DNA from: Silene conica
Lineage: Eukaryota; Streptophyta; Magnoliopsida; Caryophyllales; Caryophyllaceae
NCBI GenBank assembly: GCA_029255685.2
Contig: CM055317.2
Span: 17,873,501 to 17,937,500 of the forward strand
Reading direction: 5' to 3'
Length of the DNA: 64,000 nt
Shown one piece after another: positions 11,541 to 20,611 of this stretch. The translations under genes were made by a program, and so were the position numbers. Positions within the stretch are counted from its first letter, which is position 1. Each line of letters starts with the position of its first letter. The notes under the pieces were generated by a model, which worked only from the letters and a program-made list of their open reading frames with translations, did not search any database and was not told where the DNA came from.

Positions 11541-12410
11541 GATGTCCCCCAAAAGACCGAATACTGTTAACCTACCACCCAATGCGACTCTGACCATGAT
11601 TCAGGCCGCTTCCATGTCGACGAGGAAATGGCTCGGATAATCGAAAGCCATGAGACCCTGACTATCGGAATCAGGAATTTTGAGAGAGTTCGGGCACCTC
11701 AAGTGAATGCCCATGACATCAGCAATGCCATGGCTCGTCATCGGCCTACAATGTTCGACGGTGCAGGGACACCGGGTCTGCTAGAGGATTGGCTGAGAGA
11801 GATGGAGAGTGTATTCGAGGTATTCAACTGTCCTGACGACCTCAAGGTGTACGAGACTGCTTTCTATCTGCGCAATCTAATAGGGGGTTGGTCAAGTCGC
11901 GAAAAGGGGAAAGCTCGTGACTACTTGGCTCGATAGGTAGAGGAGATGGAAATGACTCCTCAGGCTCTTGCGCTTCGGTTCGAGAAAGGGCTGACTGTCC
12001 GGATCATGGAGAGACTGCCTGCTGGCCCGGCTTCTAACCTCAATGAGGTCTATGAGAGAGCAGGGCATGCAGAGAGGTTGGCTGATCTGGCCAAGGAGGC
12101 TAGAGAGGGAAGCAGAGAGAAGAGGAAATCAGAGGGTGAGAGTGTTGGGGCTGGGCAGAAGAAGGGAAACTTCAGTGAGAGTCGTTCTTACTCTACTGGA
12201 AAAGTGGGTCGCAGTTATAGTGGCACCCCTGTGATCAAATGCTTCAACTATGGTGATTCACGGTATAAGAGGTTTGAGTGCAAAAAGTTCGGGGGAGGCA
12301 GCTACCAGGGACATTCTCAGGCTTCTCTGAGCTATGGAAACAGTCGTCCTGTGAGTTCGTGGGGTAACCAGGGCAAGCCGAACTACGGTGGCTATAACCG
12401 TCAGTGAGGC
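11541..12410 (+). pseudogene. Gypsy gag, decayed
   Basis: It starts at MSPKRPNTVNLPPNAT (11541), shifts frame near 11630, then reads RHRPTMFDGAGTPGLLEDWL and REMESVFEVFNCPDDLKVYE (the retrotrans_gag fold). An in-frame TAG at 11934-11936 is followed by LALRFEKGLTVRIMERLP and a Lys/Glu/Ser-rich tail. A central part of the usual gag domain seems deleted near 11890. The zinc knuckle at about 12238-12282 reads CFNYGDSRYKRFEC: the second Cys and the His are both Tyr, so zinc binding should be lost. Confidence 0.85.
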
Positions 12411-12419
12411 TATCAGAGA

Positions 12420-12960
12420 CCTTAAGAGGGGGCTAGCCAGGCAACCTAGTTTTTTGTGACTGTCAGCCATACTAGGAGTTTAGGGCTGGAGTCGTTCGAG
12501 TTAGCTAATGATGAGGTATTCATACCTTCTGGAGAGTCTGTAATGTGTCGAAAGGTGTATAGAGGTGTATCGTTTGTAATAGGTCAGGTAGAATTTTCTA
12601 TTGATCTTTTCGAGTTTCCGTTAGATGGTTTTTAGGTAATCGTAGGGATGGATTGGCTAGGATAGTATAAGGCTACCATCGACTGTCACCAAAAGAAGGT
12701 GATGGTGAGGGGTGCCAAAGGGGTGAGAGTGTCGTATAAGGGTTTTGTCGTCAGGCCCAAGGTCAAGGTTATATCAGTTTGGCCTTTGAAGTTATACTTG
12801 AGGAAGGGGTGTCCTTTGATTCTTTGCCATGTGAGAGATACCCGAGTTGAGGAGGTGACCGCGGAGAGTATTCCAGTGGTGGGGGAGTTCCGTGATGTTT
12901 TCCAGAGGAGATTATTGGGTTACCACCCAAGAGAGATATTGATTTCAGTGTGGAGTTGAA
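12420..12960 (+). pseudogene. Gypsy protease region and linker, decayed
   Basis: A broken plus-strand frame contains ELANDEVFIPSGESV, then VIVGMDWLG with stops on both sides, then ATIDCHQKKVMVRGAKG and VEEVTAESIPVVGEFRDVF. The GMDWL block and the later REFxDVF block bracket the end of the retropepsin and the start of reverse transcriptase in plant gypsy elements. I do not find the catalytic D-S/T-G triad, which appears deleted or mutated. Confidence 0.75.
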
Positions 12961-12980
12961 GCCGAGTACGTGACCTATTT

Positions 12981-14260
12981 CAAAGGGCCCTTACCGGATG
13001 GATCCGAGAGAGTTAGAGGAACTGAAGAAGCAGATCAATGAACTTTTAGACAAGGGGTACATCCGACCTAGTGTATCACCTTGGAGAGCTCCAGTGCTGT
13101 TTATAAAGAAGAAGGACGGGAGTATGAGGTTGTGTATAGACTATCGAGAGTTGAACCATGTGACGGTGAAGAACCGTTACCCTTTGTCGAGGATAAATGA
13201 CTTGTTTGACCAGTTAACCGGGGTCGGGGTGTTCTCGAAGATTGATTTGAGGTCGGGTTATCATCAACAGAGAATCAAGGATAGTGACGTACCAAAGACC
13301 GCCTTCAGGTCTAGGTATGGTCATTATGAGTACGTAGTGATACCGTTCGGGTGACTAACGTACCAGTTGTGTTCATGGATTTGATGAACCGTGTGTTTAG
13401 TCCCTACCTGGACAAATTCGTGTTGGTTTTCATTGATGATATCTTGGTCTACTCTAAGACTAGGGAGGAGCGTGAAGAGCATTTGAGGATTGTTCTCCAG
13501 ACTCTAAGGTTCAACCAGTTGTATGCCAAGTTATCTAAGTGCGAGTTTTGGTTGGAGAATGTGGCGTTTTTGGGTCATGTGATCTCAAAATAGGGCGTAG
13601 CAGTGGATCCTAGTAAGATTGAGGCAGTATCTAACTGGGAGGCTCCTAAGAATGTGGCTGAGGTACGCAGTTTTCTGGGCTTGGCAGGATATTACAGGCG
13701 ATTCGTGAAGGACTTCTCTAAGATTTCTTGGCCAATGACCACGCTCATGAAGAAGGATAACAGATTCCGCTGGGATGTGGAGTGTGAGAAAGGGTCCCAA
13801 ACCCTAAAGGAACGTTTTACCACAGCCCCTATCTTAGCCTTGCCAGAGGGAGTGGAAGACTTTAAGGTGTATGCTAACGCCTCAAAGAATGGCTTGTGTT
13901 GTGTGCTGATGCAGAATGGGAAAGTGATCGCGTATGCGCCGAGGCAGCTGAAGCAGTATGAAGAGAACTATTCCGCTCACGACTTGGAGTTTGGTGTTAT
14001 AGTCTTTGCAATTAAGATCTAGAGATATTATTTGTATGGCGCGACTTTCAAGGTGTTCTCGGACCATAAGAGTTTGAAGTACATCTTTACTCAGAAGGAG
14101 TTTAACATGAGACAGAGGAGGTGGATGAAGCTGATCGGGGATTATGATATAGAGATAGTGTACCGTGAAGGGAAAGCAAACGTGGTTGGCGATGCGTTGA
14201 CTAGGAAGAGTGTACACTCTCTGTGCACATCGATATCTTTGATGAGCTTGAGAGACGAAG
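12981..14260 (+). pseudogene. Gypsy reverse transcriptase and RNase H, decayed
   Basis: Reverse transcriptase motifs in order: [47 protein letters not shown] followed by a frameshift (13354), and FIDDILVYS near 13430-13455 (the catalytic DD). Connection and RNase H follow: [74 protein letters not shown]. In-frame stops occur at 13591-13593 and 14020-14022; the second replaces the Trp expected before RYYLYG. The frame is cut at 14260 by the inserted solo LTR. Confidence 0.93.
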
Positions 14261-15308
14261 TGTAACATCCCAATATTTCGAGACTTGGAAGTTTAAAGAT
14301 TTTAATTTCAAGTTCGAGAAATAATTTATATTTCGTAATTCTTGGTATTTTATTTAAATAACCGATTAGTTTATGTGAAAATGTTTAAAAGGATTTAAAT
14401 AATATTTTATTTAATTGCGTAATTTACGTCTTAGCAATTTAATTTCATAGTCCGTAAATATTTATATCGTCTTAAGTTTGTAGTTACCTTAAGTCGATAT
14501 TCTTAGCTTAAACCGTCTTAAAACTTGTCTTATGGGCCTAATTTGCTAATGGACCCATTTTCTCTATTTTTCCTCACAAAACCCTAACCCCTCCATCTTC
14601 TACCTCCCTCCTTCATTTCATTTTTCATATTTGTAACAAACACCATTTGAGTTTCTCCTCCAAATCTTAAAACTCTCATAAAATCTTCATTTCTTATCCG
14701 ATTGAGACGATTTTCGCGGCCACGGATTCCTCTTCTCGCCCTCAATCTTTCTAGGTAAGTTTTTACCCAAAATAATTCCGTCTTATATTCTGGCCGTGAC
14801 CCTAAGGTCACGTTTTTCGAGGTTTACGGATGTTTGTTGTGTTTCTAGCGCGGACTTGGACAAAAGGAGTAGCTTGGAGTCGGATTCATGTTGGTTTAAA
14901 AAGTTATAAGGTGAAGATAAATGAGAAACTCGGCCTTATTGTTAAAATAGCATGTTTTTGGTGTTTATGATGAAAGTTTCTGATTGTGATGATGTTTGTT
15001 GTTGTTTAGGACTTAGAAGCATGTTAGGTTTGATTTCAAGAGACATTCACATGTTTAGTTTGGTATTCATATGATTGTTTACTCATTTTTCAGATTTCAT
15101 GTTCTTAAGACGAATACAAAGATTGTTCATAAATTGTGTTTTGATTGTTCAATAATCATGTTTGATGTATATTTGGGATTGTTATGGGATTATATGTGCT
15201 GGTAGGATAGATTTATGGCTTGAAATAATAGTGTAAAATCATTTGTCGAAACTTGGATTGAAATGGCGAATTTCAGGAATTTTTCTGAACAGTCCTGGTG
15301 CGTGTTCA

Positions 15309-15385
15309 GGCGCAGGCTGCGCACCTCCCTGCGCAGGCTGCGCAATTCAGGCGCAGCTGCGCACCCCATTGCGCAGGCTGCGCAA
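15309..15385. repeat. Cluster of GC-rich palindromes in the LTR
   Basis: Three copies or partial copies of the perfect or near-perfect palindrome TGCGCAGGCTGCGCA, plus GCGCAGCTGCGC, within about 77 bp of otherwise AT-rich LTR. The diverged LTR at the right edge keeps an equivalent cluster at 63535-63612. Confidence 0.9.
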
Positions 15386-15952
15386 AAACCGCTGTAGCTT
15401 TCAATTGTTCAATTGTTTTCGTGATTGTTTTGGGTACTTGTTTCCCAATTGTTTAAGTGATGTTTAAGTGATGTTTATGTATATATTTACTTGGTTTAGA
15501 ATGTATGTTTAGGCTAAGTAAAGTGTGACCAAGTGATTAGCTAATTTCCTCATGTTAATCCTTTCCAATCGTTCATTGTAAAGTTACTTCTTAAGTTGTT
15601 TATTATGCTTAAGATTATAGGTTGTGATGTTCAAGGTCATGGTTAATGGGTAGTTAGCAAGCAACGTTTTAGGACGTTGTTAATTAGCTAAAGTTGATAT
15701 TCATTTATTGGTAATGGGTAGTTAGTAAACAAGGTTTAGAATGTTGTTTCTCTTCTTAAGTCAATCTTATCCTAGGTTTGTAAGAGACCTAGTAGACCTA
15801 GTTAGGTGTTTAATGACCCTTAGACTTGTGGAAGGAAAGTCGTAGTTTGGTCATAAATGTAGTTGAATTTGGTTATCACTTGCTCATGTGTGTTTGAGGT
15901 CCCCGGAGGATGGGCGACACTATATTGGGTTCGGGAATGGAGAGAGGATAGA

Positions 15953-15994
15953 GACCCCCCGGTCGGGTAACCGAAAGGGAAACCGGCTCTCCCT
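15953..15994 (+). repeat. GC block flanking the hairpin array, left copy
   Basis: Reads GACCCCCCGGTCGGGTAACC then GAAAGGGAAACCGGCTCTCC. A near-identical direct copy is at 16854-16894 on the other side of the array. Both copies are conserved in the second LTR at 63053-63096 and 62335-62375 (minus strand). Confidence 0.93.
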
Positions 15995-16087
15995 CAACTT
16001 AGTTCCCGGGATCAATTAAGTGTTGATTAGAAATTTAAGAAAGTAGAACTATAGATTAGTTTCTATACTTGGATGATATTGTATTGA

Positions 16088-16715
16088 TGCGTATTAAGGT
16101 ATGCCTTAAGCTGGCCTTTGAGCTTAATACGTGAGCTTGTTGTCATATATGGGGATATGCCTTAAGTTGGCCTCTGAGCCCTATATGTGTATGGTTGTCG
16201 TGTCTGGGATATGCCTTAAGCTGGCCTCTGAGCCCAGATATGTTTGTTGTGATCGCGTTGGAACATGCCTTAAGTTGGCCTCTGAGTCTGACGAGTAGAG
16301 CAGCTGCACAACGGGGCATTTAGGTCGTAACACCTCACCCGGAGTGCAGATGTTTGATGCTAGAACATGCCTTAAGCTGGCCTCTGAGTCTAGTGTCTTG
16401 TGATGTAGTGAAGGGACATGCCTTAAGCTGGCCTCTGAGTCCTTTACTTTTGGGTGCTAGTCTATGCCTTAAGATGGCCTCTGAGTCTAGTGTCTTGCTG
16501 ATTGGCAGGTCTATGCCTTAAGTTGGCCTCTGAGTCCTTGCTTGTGAATTTGGTATTTAGGTTATGTCTTAAGTTGACCGCTGAACCTTTATACTTGCTG
16601 AATGATTGGTATTTAGGTTATGTCTTAAGTTGACCGCTGAACCTTTATACTTGCTGAATGATTGGTATGTAGGTTATGTCTTAGGTTGACCGCTGCACCT
16701 TATACTTGCTGAGTT
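16088..16715 (+). repeat. Tandem array of about 11 hairpin-forming units with a constant core
   Basis: Units share a core close to ATGCCTTAAGCTGGCCTCTG followed by AG, giving a 24-nt loop. Arms differ between units but pair within each: 16090-16098/16123-16131, 16144-16154/16179-16189, 16199-16208/16233-16242, 16256-16262/16287-16293, 16356-16364/16389-16397, 16407-16415/16440-16448. A seventh (16453-16460/16487-16494) is weaker. The last units (16545-16715) have core TTATGTCTTAAGTTGACCGC. Non-Watson-Crick pairs in the first six stems are all G.U on the plus strand. A non-repeat spacer lies at 16294-16355. Confidence 0.85.
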
Positions 16716-16853
16716 TTTATCTGCTTGCCTAGAGTTGGTACAGTGTCAGATATAGATGTTGATATTGATGAGTATGATACTTTGACTTTGATATTGTTCA
16801 TCCAAGGCATTGGATGACTCTTTAGTCAGTTTCGTAAATGGTTTGGACTGAAA

Positions 16854-16894
16854 GACCCCCCGGCCGGGCAACCGGAAGGGAAACCGGCTCTCCT
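16854..16894 (+). repeat. GC block flanking the hairpin array, right copy
   Basis: Reads GACCCCCCGGCCGGGCAACC then GGAAGGGAAACCGGCTCTCC, a direct repeat of 15953-15994. The differences (GTAACC to GCAACC, CGAAAG to CGGAAG) are few, and the inner CCGG...CCGG pairing is kept. Confidence 0.93.
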
Positions 16895-17383
16895 TCCAAA
16901 TACTTTCCGAAGTTGGTTGAGAGCCTTGTATAAGTAATTGCATGATGATGTGAGATTCAGTTATCGAGATTTGTATGCTTCGCATGTTATATATATGTTG
17001 GAGTATATTGTATGTTTATGTGATACGTGTCGTTACAAAAGGTGGCTAGAAGAACTCTAGTCACTCCCCACTGATTGTGGCGTACATGTTTACATGTATG
17101 TAGGTACATGACAGGTGGTTGGCAGAGGGTTGCATGGAGCTAGCGAGCGATGATCCTATTCATCAATTGACTTACACGTTTACGTTAGCTAGACTTTAGT
17201 TTACATTTCAGTTTTGAGTGCCTGTAGGGATGTGCCATCCCAGGCTGGTTGTATTTATATTTTACCTTCAGTATCAGTTTTAATTCACCTCGCATGTTTA
17301 TGTTAAAAAGTTTTAATTCCGCTGCATTTTTAGTACTTTGTGTGTTTATTTATTTCCGCTTTCGCGAGGGGTTTTACACGAAG

Positions 17384-18902
17384 TGGTTCGGATGGGTATC
17401 CATGTGATCAGGAAGGGGGATGCGCGTGGTGACTTAACGGTGGAGCCAGAGCTATATAGTGAGATCGGGGAGAACAAATTAACAGATGTTAGTTTCGCCG
17501 AGTGGAAAGCAAAACTGGAATCGGGTGGACCGCCGAGGTTTTTCATGAATGGGGATGGGAGTCTTTGGTTTGATGGGAGGTGGTACGTCCCAGATTGTGT
17601 GGAGTTGAGGAAGAGGATTCTCACAGAGGCTCATTGTGTACCTTATGCAGTGCATCCTGGTGGGGATAAACTGCATAGGGACTTGAAGTAGACTTTCTGG
17701 TGGCCGGGTATGACGAGAGATGTAGTAGAGTTTGTGGCACGGTGTTTGACTTACTAGAGAGTGAAAGGGGAGCAGCATCGACCGCAGGGTAAGATTCAGT
17801 CCTTGTTAGTTCCAGAGTGGAAGTGGGAGTCAATATCATTGGATTTCATTGTGGGGTTACCTCGATCGCAGAGAGGTAACAACATGATCTGGGTGATAGT
17901 AAACAGGTTAACTAAGACTGCTCATTTAGTTCCTATAAAGGATACTTGGAGCAAGACAGAGTTGGCTCTAGCTTATAGGAAGAACGTGGTCAGATTGCAC
18001 GGGATTCCTAAGGATATTGTGTCAGATCGAGGTTCTCGCTTCATCTAGAGGTTCTAAAAAGAGTTGTAGGAGAGGATGGGTACGACCCTGAAGATGAGTA
18101 CTGCTTTTCATCCAGCTATTGATGGTCATACTGAGAGAACCATCAAGACCCTAGAGGACATGCTGAGACCGTGCGTGACGGAATTTGGGGGGTAGTTGGG
18201 AGGAGAGGTTGGATTTGATTGAGTTTTCCTACAACAACAGTCACCATGCGAGCATTGGGATGGCACCATTCGAGGCCTTGTATGGGAGGAGGCGTAGAAG
18301 TCCGGTGTGTTAGGATGACATTTCCGAGGCCATCGTGCTGGGTCCTCAGTTGGTTCAAGATATGATAGACCATGTGAAGATGATTCGCCAGAAGATGAGA
18401 GCAGCCCAGGATCGACAAAAGAGCTATACGGACTTGCACCGCAAGGACATTGAGTTTCAGGTTGGGGATAAGGTGTTACTAAAGGTTTCACCTATGAGAG
18501 GCGTCATGAGATTTCGGAAGAGGGGAAAGCTGAGCCAGAAGTTTATCGGCCCCTACGAGATTTTGGATCGAGTAGGAGAGGTTGTTTACCGTTGGCTTTA
18601 ACACAAGCCTTGGATCGAGTTCATAATGTATTCCATGTATCTCAACTGAGGAAGTTGTTAGTGACCCATCTCACATCCTTGAGGTGGAGAATGTTGAGCT
18701 CGATGAGACCTTGTCTTATGTGGAAACACCTAAGGCTATACTTGATACCAAAGTACGAAAGACCAGAACGGGAGAGACCAAGCTTCTTAAGATATTGTGG
18801 TCAAACCACGATGTCGAGGAGGCTACTTGGGAACCTAAGGCAGCTATGAGCGAGCGGTACCCTCAGTTGTTCGATCATGTATGTGAGGTTACGGGGACGT
18901 AA
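17384..18902 (+). pseudogene. Gypsy integrase with chromodomain-like tail, decayed
   Basis: Resumes the pol reading after the solo LTR: VVRMGIHVIRKGD, ELRKRILTEAHCVPYAVHPG (HHCC zinc domain), TFWWPGMTRDV, then a catalytic core with SISLDFIVGLP (Asp), KDIVSDRGSRFI (Asp) and DGHTERTIKTLEDMLRP (Glu). The C-terminal part has QVGDKVLLKVSPMRGVM, KFIGPYEILDRVGEVV, LDRVHNVFHVSQLRK, and a tail KILWSNHDVEEATWEPKA like chromodomains of Tekay/Del chromoviruses, which guide insertion to heterochromatin. At least six stops interrupt it, including TAG at 17689-17691, 17755-17757 and 18046-18048. Confidence 0.92.
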
Positions 18903-19069
18903 CCGGTTTCTTTTAGGGGGGTAGGAGATGATCGCGCGCTAGGTTTTGTTTATGGATGAGTCGAGTCTTTGTTGTGTACACTGTTCCCAGTGACATGTGA
19001 TGAATTTTACCTTCGAGTTAAGTTTTCTTTCAGGTTGGCAGTTGTGAACTTCGAGGATGAAGTTCGTTT

Positions 19070-19083
19070 TAAGGGGGGAAGAT
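19070..19083 (+). other. Polypurine tract of the gypsy element
   Basis: AAGGGGGGAAGAT directly precedes the TG of the 3' LTR at 19084. This is the expected plus-strand primer of reverse transcription. Confidence 0.85.
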
Positions 19084-20146
19084 TGTAACACCCTTCCTTT
19101 ATGTATGCTGAGTTGTGAACCAACTCGGCCGAGTAAGTGTTACTCGGTCGAGTAGGTGCAACGCGGCCGAGTGGGTCTTTTCAGAGGTTAGACCGCGGTT
19201 AATTATAAAAGTAAATCCGAAAACCTTTTTCATTTTTTACCCTAGACATCAGAAAATTCAGAGGCAGCCACATCAATCCCTCTCTCTTTTCCCCTTTCCC
19301 AAAGCCTTAACAAGAGTCTAGAAGCGTCGATCATCTACCTAATCCGCATTCTACCAAGTAAGTGTCACCCTATCATTTTTATATCATAGATTATGATTTT
19401 TTAGTGAGTAATCCGTATTTGTATAATCCTTAGGAGGAGGATTGATAGAGGAACGTTGGTAGGAAGGTTGTGCTTGTCATTCCGCTGTATAGTTTGAGGT
19501 AGGGTTTCCCTACTCAGTTTCTGTATGATGATGATTGTGACGATACCGTCTTATTATTGTTATCACTGTGTATGTTTATTGAGATTGAAAGGGTAATGTG
19601 TGGGACCGTTACGGAAAACGGATCTCACTCTTATGATCACTCTTCGTGCGACCCGCCACGGAGAGGATGTGCACATTAATGGTCTAGGTACCCCTTGCTG
19701 CGGTAAGTGGGGGAAGTGGTGTGGGGCTAAAGGCCACCACGGATATTGTATAACAGTGATGGCAGTGATAGTGATAACTCGTTGTATTGTGCTTAGTAAT
19801 GTGTTCGTCTTATTATTCAGTTGCTGACACATGTTGTTGTTTTACTGTGATGATCCATGTATTGGTGAGCAGAGTCTCGGGTTCATAGATGAGCATTGCT
19901 TGCTGGTTTGGGATGAGGGATGATCACCACAGTTTGTAGAATCTACGAGTCTTAGCTTCTGCTTGTACTTTTGGTTTACAGTTGTTTGGCAGACGGTTGT
20001 ATTTTTCACTTTTACACTGTTAAACTTTACTTATAATAAAGTGGGTATGGTTGTTTATTTTATATTGTATCTCAGGAAACTGAGATGGTAATGTCCTCAT
20101 AGTCTGATGGTCCTACCTAAAGGCCTTGGGTAATGAGGGTGTTACA
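19084..20146 (+). mobile_element. 3' LTR of the Tekay-like gypsy element
   Basis: A 1,063-bp LTR beginning TGTAACACCC and ending GGGTGTTACA, the usual inverted ends. Near its start (19118-19175) it carries three copies of an ACTCGGCCGAGT/ACTCGGTCGAGT palindrome. It ends exactly where the minus-strand gypsy remnant resumes (CTTCGGGCTTAGC at 20147). No 5' partner was found in the window. Confidence 0.88.
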
Positions 20147-20425
20147 CTTCGGGCTTAGCTTTCCTTTCTTGCCAAAACGCAACACACCCTTCATAGGTGA
20201 CACTTTCAGAAAAGCTTTGCACCTACCCCGAACTCGACTTATTGGCGGCGTAAATCTGCATAGCTTTTCTATCGATCATGTGCTAACTCATCTTTTATCG
20301 GATCATCTTAACTTGCTCAACCATCTCGTATACCATCTATGGCCCTAAGACCACTGCCTCAGCACTGTCGTCCCATCAGATAGGACTCCCACACTTCCGA
20401 CCACACAAAACATCAAATCGTGTCA
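20147..20425 (-). pseudogene. Minus-strand gypsy integrase fragment, partner of 10740-11450
   Basis: Minus-strand translation gives GMTRFDVLCGRKCGSPI, a stop, WDDSAEAV, then in other frames KVSPMKGVLRFGKKGKLSPK ending at 20147. These blocks sit just upstream of GPYEVL in integrase C-termini, and that part is found at about 11440 across the inserted element. The two fragments are the halves of one older element split by the plus-strand insertion. Confidence 0.8.
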
Positions 20426-20611
20426 TCCCAATTTATGATGAGATTTGAAAGACATTCGCATAGAACGACTCCAATCCTCACAGTTACCGCTTGTTAATTT
20501 GACATTAGAGTTGTTTATACCTGGCACGTCATGAGATCCAAGGAAAAACGGTGAAAGGGAATCAATTTTGAATTCGGAAGATGGAGGTTGTTCGACGTCA
20601 TCACCTGCCAT
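20423..20611 (-). pseudogene. Copia gag N-terminal fragment (Retrotran_gag_3 type)
   Basis: A 62-codon minus-strand frame, MAGDDVEQPPSSEF...SPFFLGSHDVPGINNSNVKL...NCEDWSRSMRMSFKSHHKLG. The order of a short N-terminus, a DxPG block, then WSRSMRMSFxxxxKLG matches the copia gag_3 family domain. It ends where gypsy integrase sequence starts, so the copia fragment is truncated at that junction. No pol sequence follows. Confidence 0.75.

Larger units (their letters stand above)
14261..17378 (+). mobile_element. 3.1-kb solo LTR of a second gypsy family, inserted in the gypsy pol
   Basis: It begins TGTAACATCCC and ends GGGGTTTTACA, and is flanked by a perfect 5-bp duplication CGAAG (14256-14260 and 17379-17383). 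Host coding sequence resumes directly after it. A second copy of the same LTR, inverted and diverged, enters the right end of the window (61805-64000). The shared blocks include the end motif, a GTGCCTGTAGGGATGTGCCA block, the GC palindromes and the array with flanking GC blocks. No coding domain lies within; small ORFs here are chance. The very long LTR suggests a Del/Tekay-like owner (inference). Confidence 0.9.
11450..20146 (+). mobile_element. Tekay/Del-like gypsy element, 5' truncated, interrupted by a solo LTR
   Basis: Plus-strand order is gag (11541-12410), protease/linker (12420-12960), RT-RNase H (12981-14260), integrase with chromodomain-like tail (17384-18902), polypurine tract (19070-19083) and 3' LTR (19084-20146). 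No matching 5' LTR or primer binding site precedes gag. The left boundary, about 11450, is where the minus-strand remnant stops being recognisable. The body is split by a 3,118-bp solo LTR at 14261-17378, and coding resumes in register of homology on the other side. Many stops and frameshifts show that it is long dead. Confidence 0.88.

Noticed and set aside
16088-16715. CRISPR-like array (constant repeat, variable spacers)
   Set aside because: It lies in a plant LTR with no cas genes. The variable parts are complementary to each other within each unit rather than independent spacers, and unit spacing is irregular.
14261-17378. A complete small LTR element rather than a solo LTR
   Set aside because: No internal repeat of the ends, no primer binding site or polypurine tract inside, and a single TG...CA unit between perfect TSDs.
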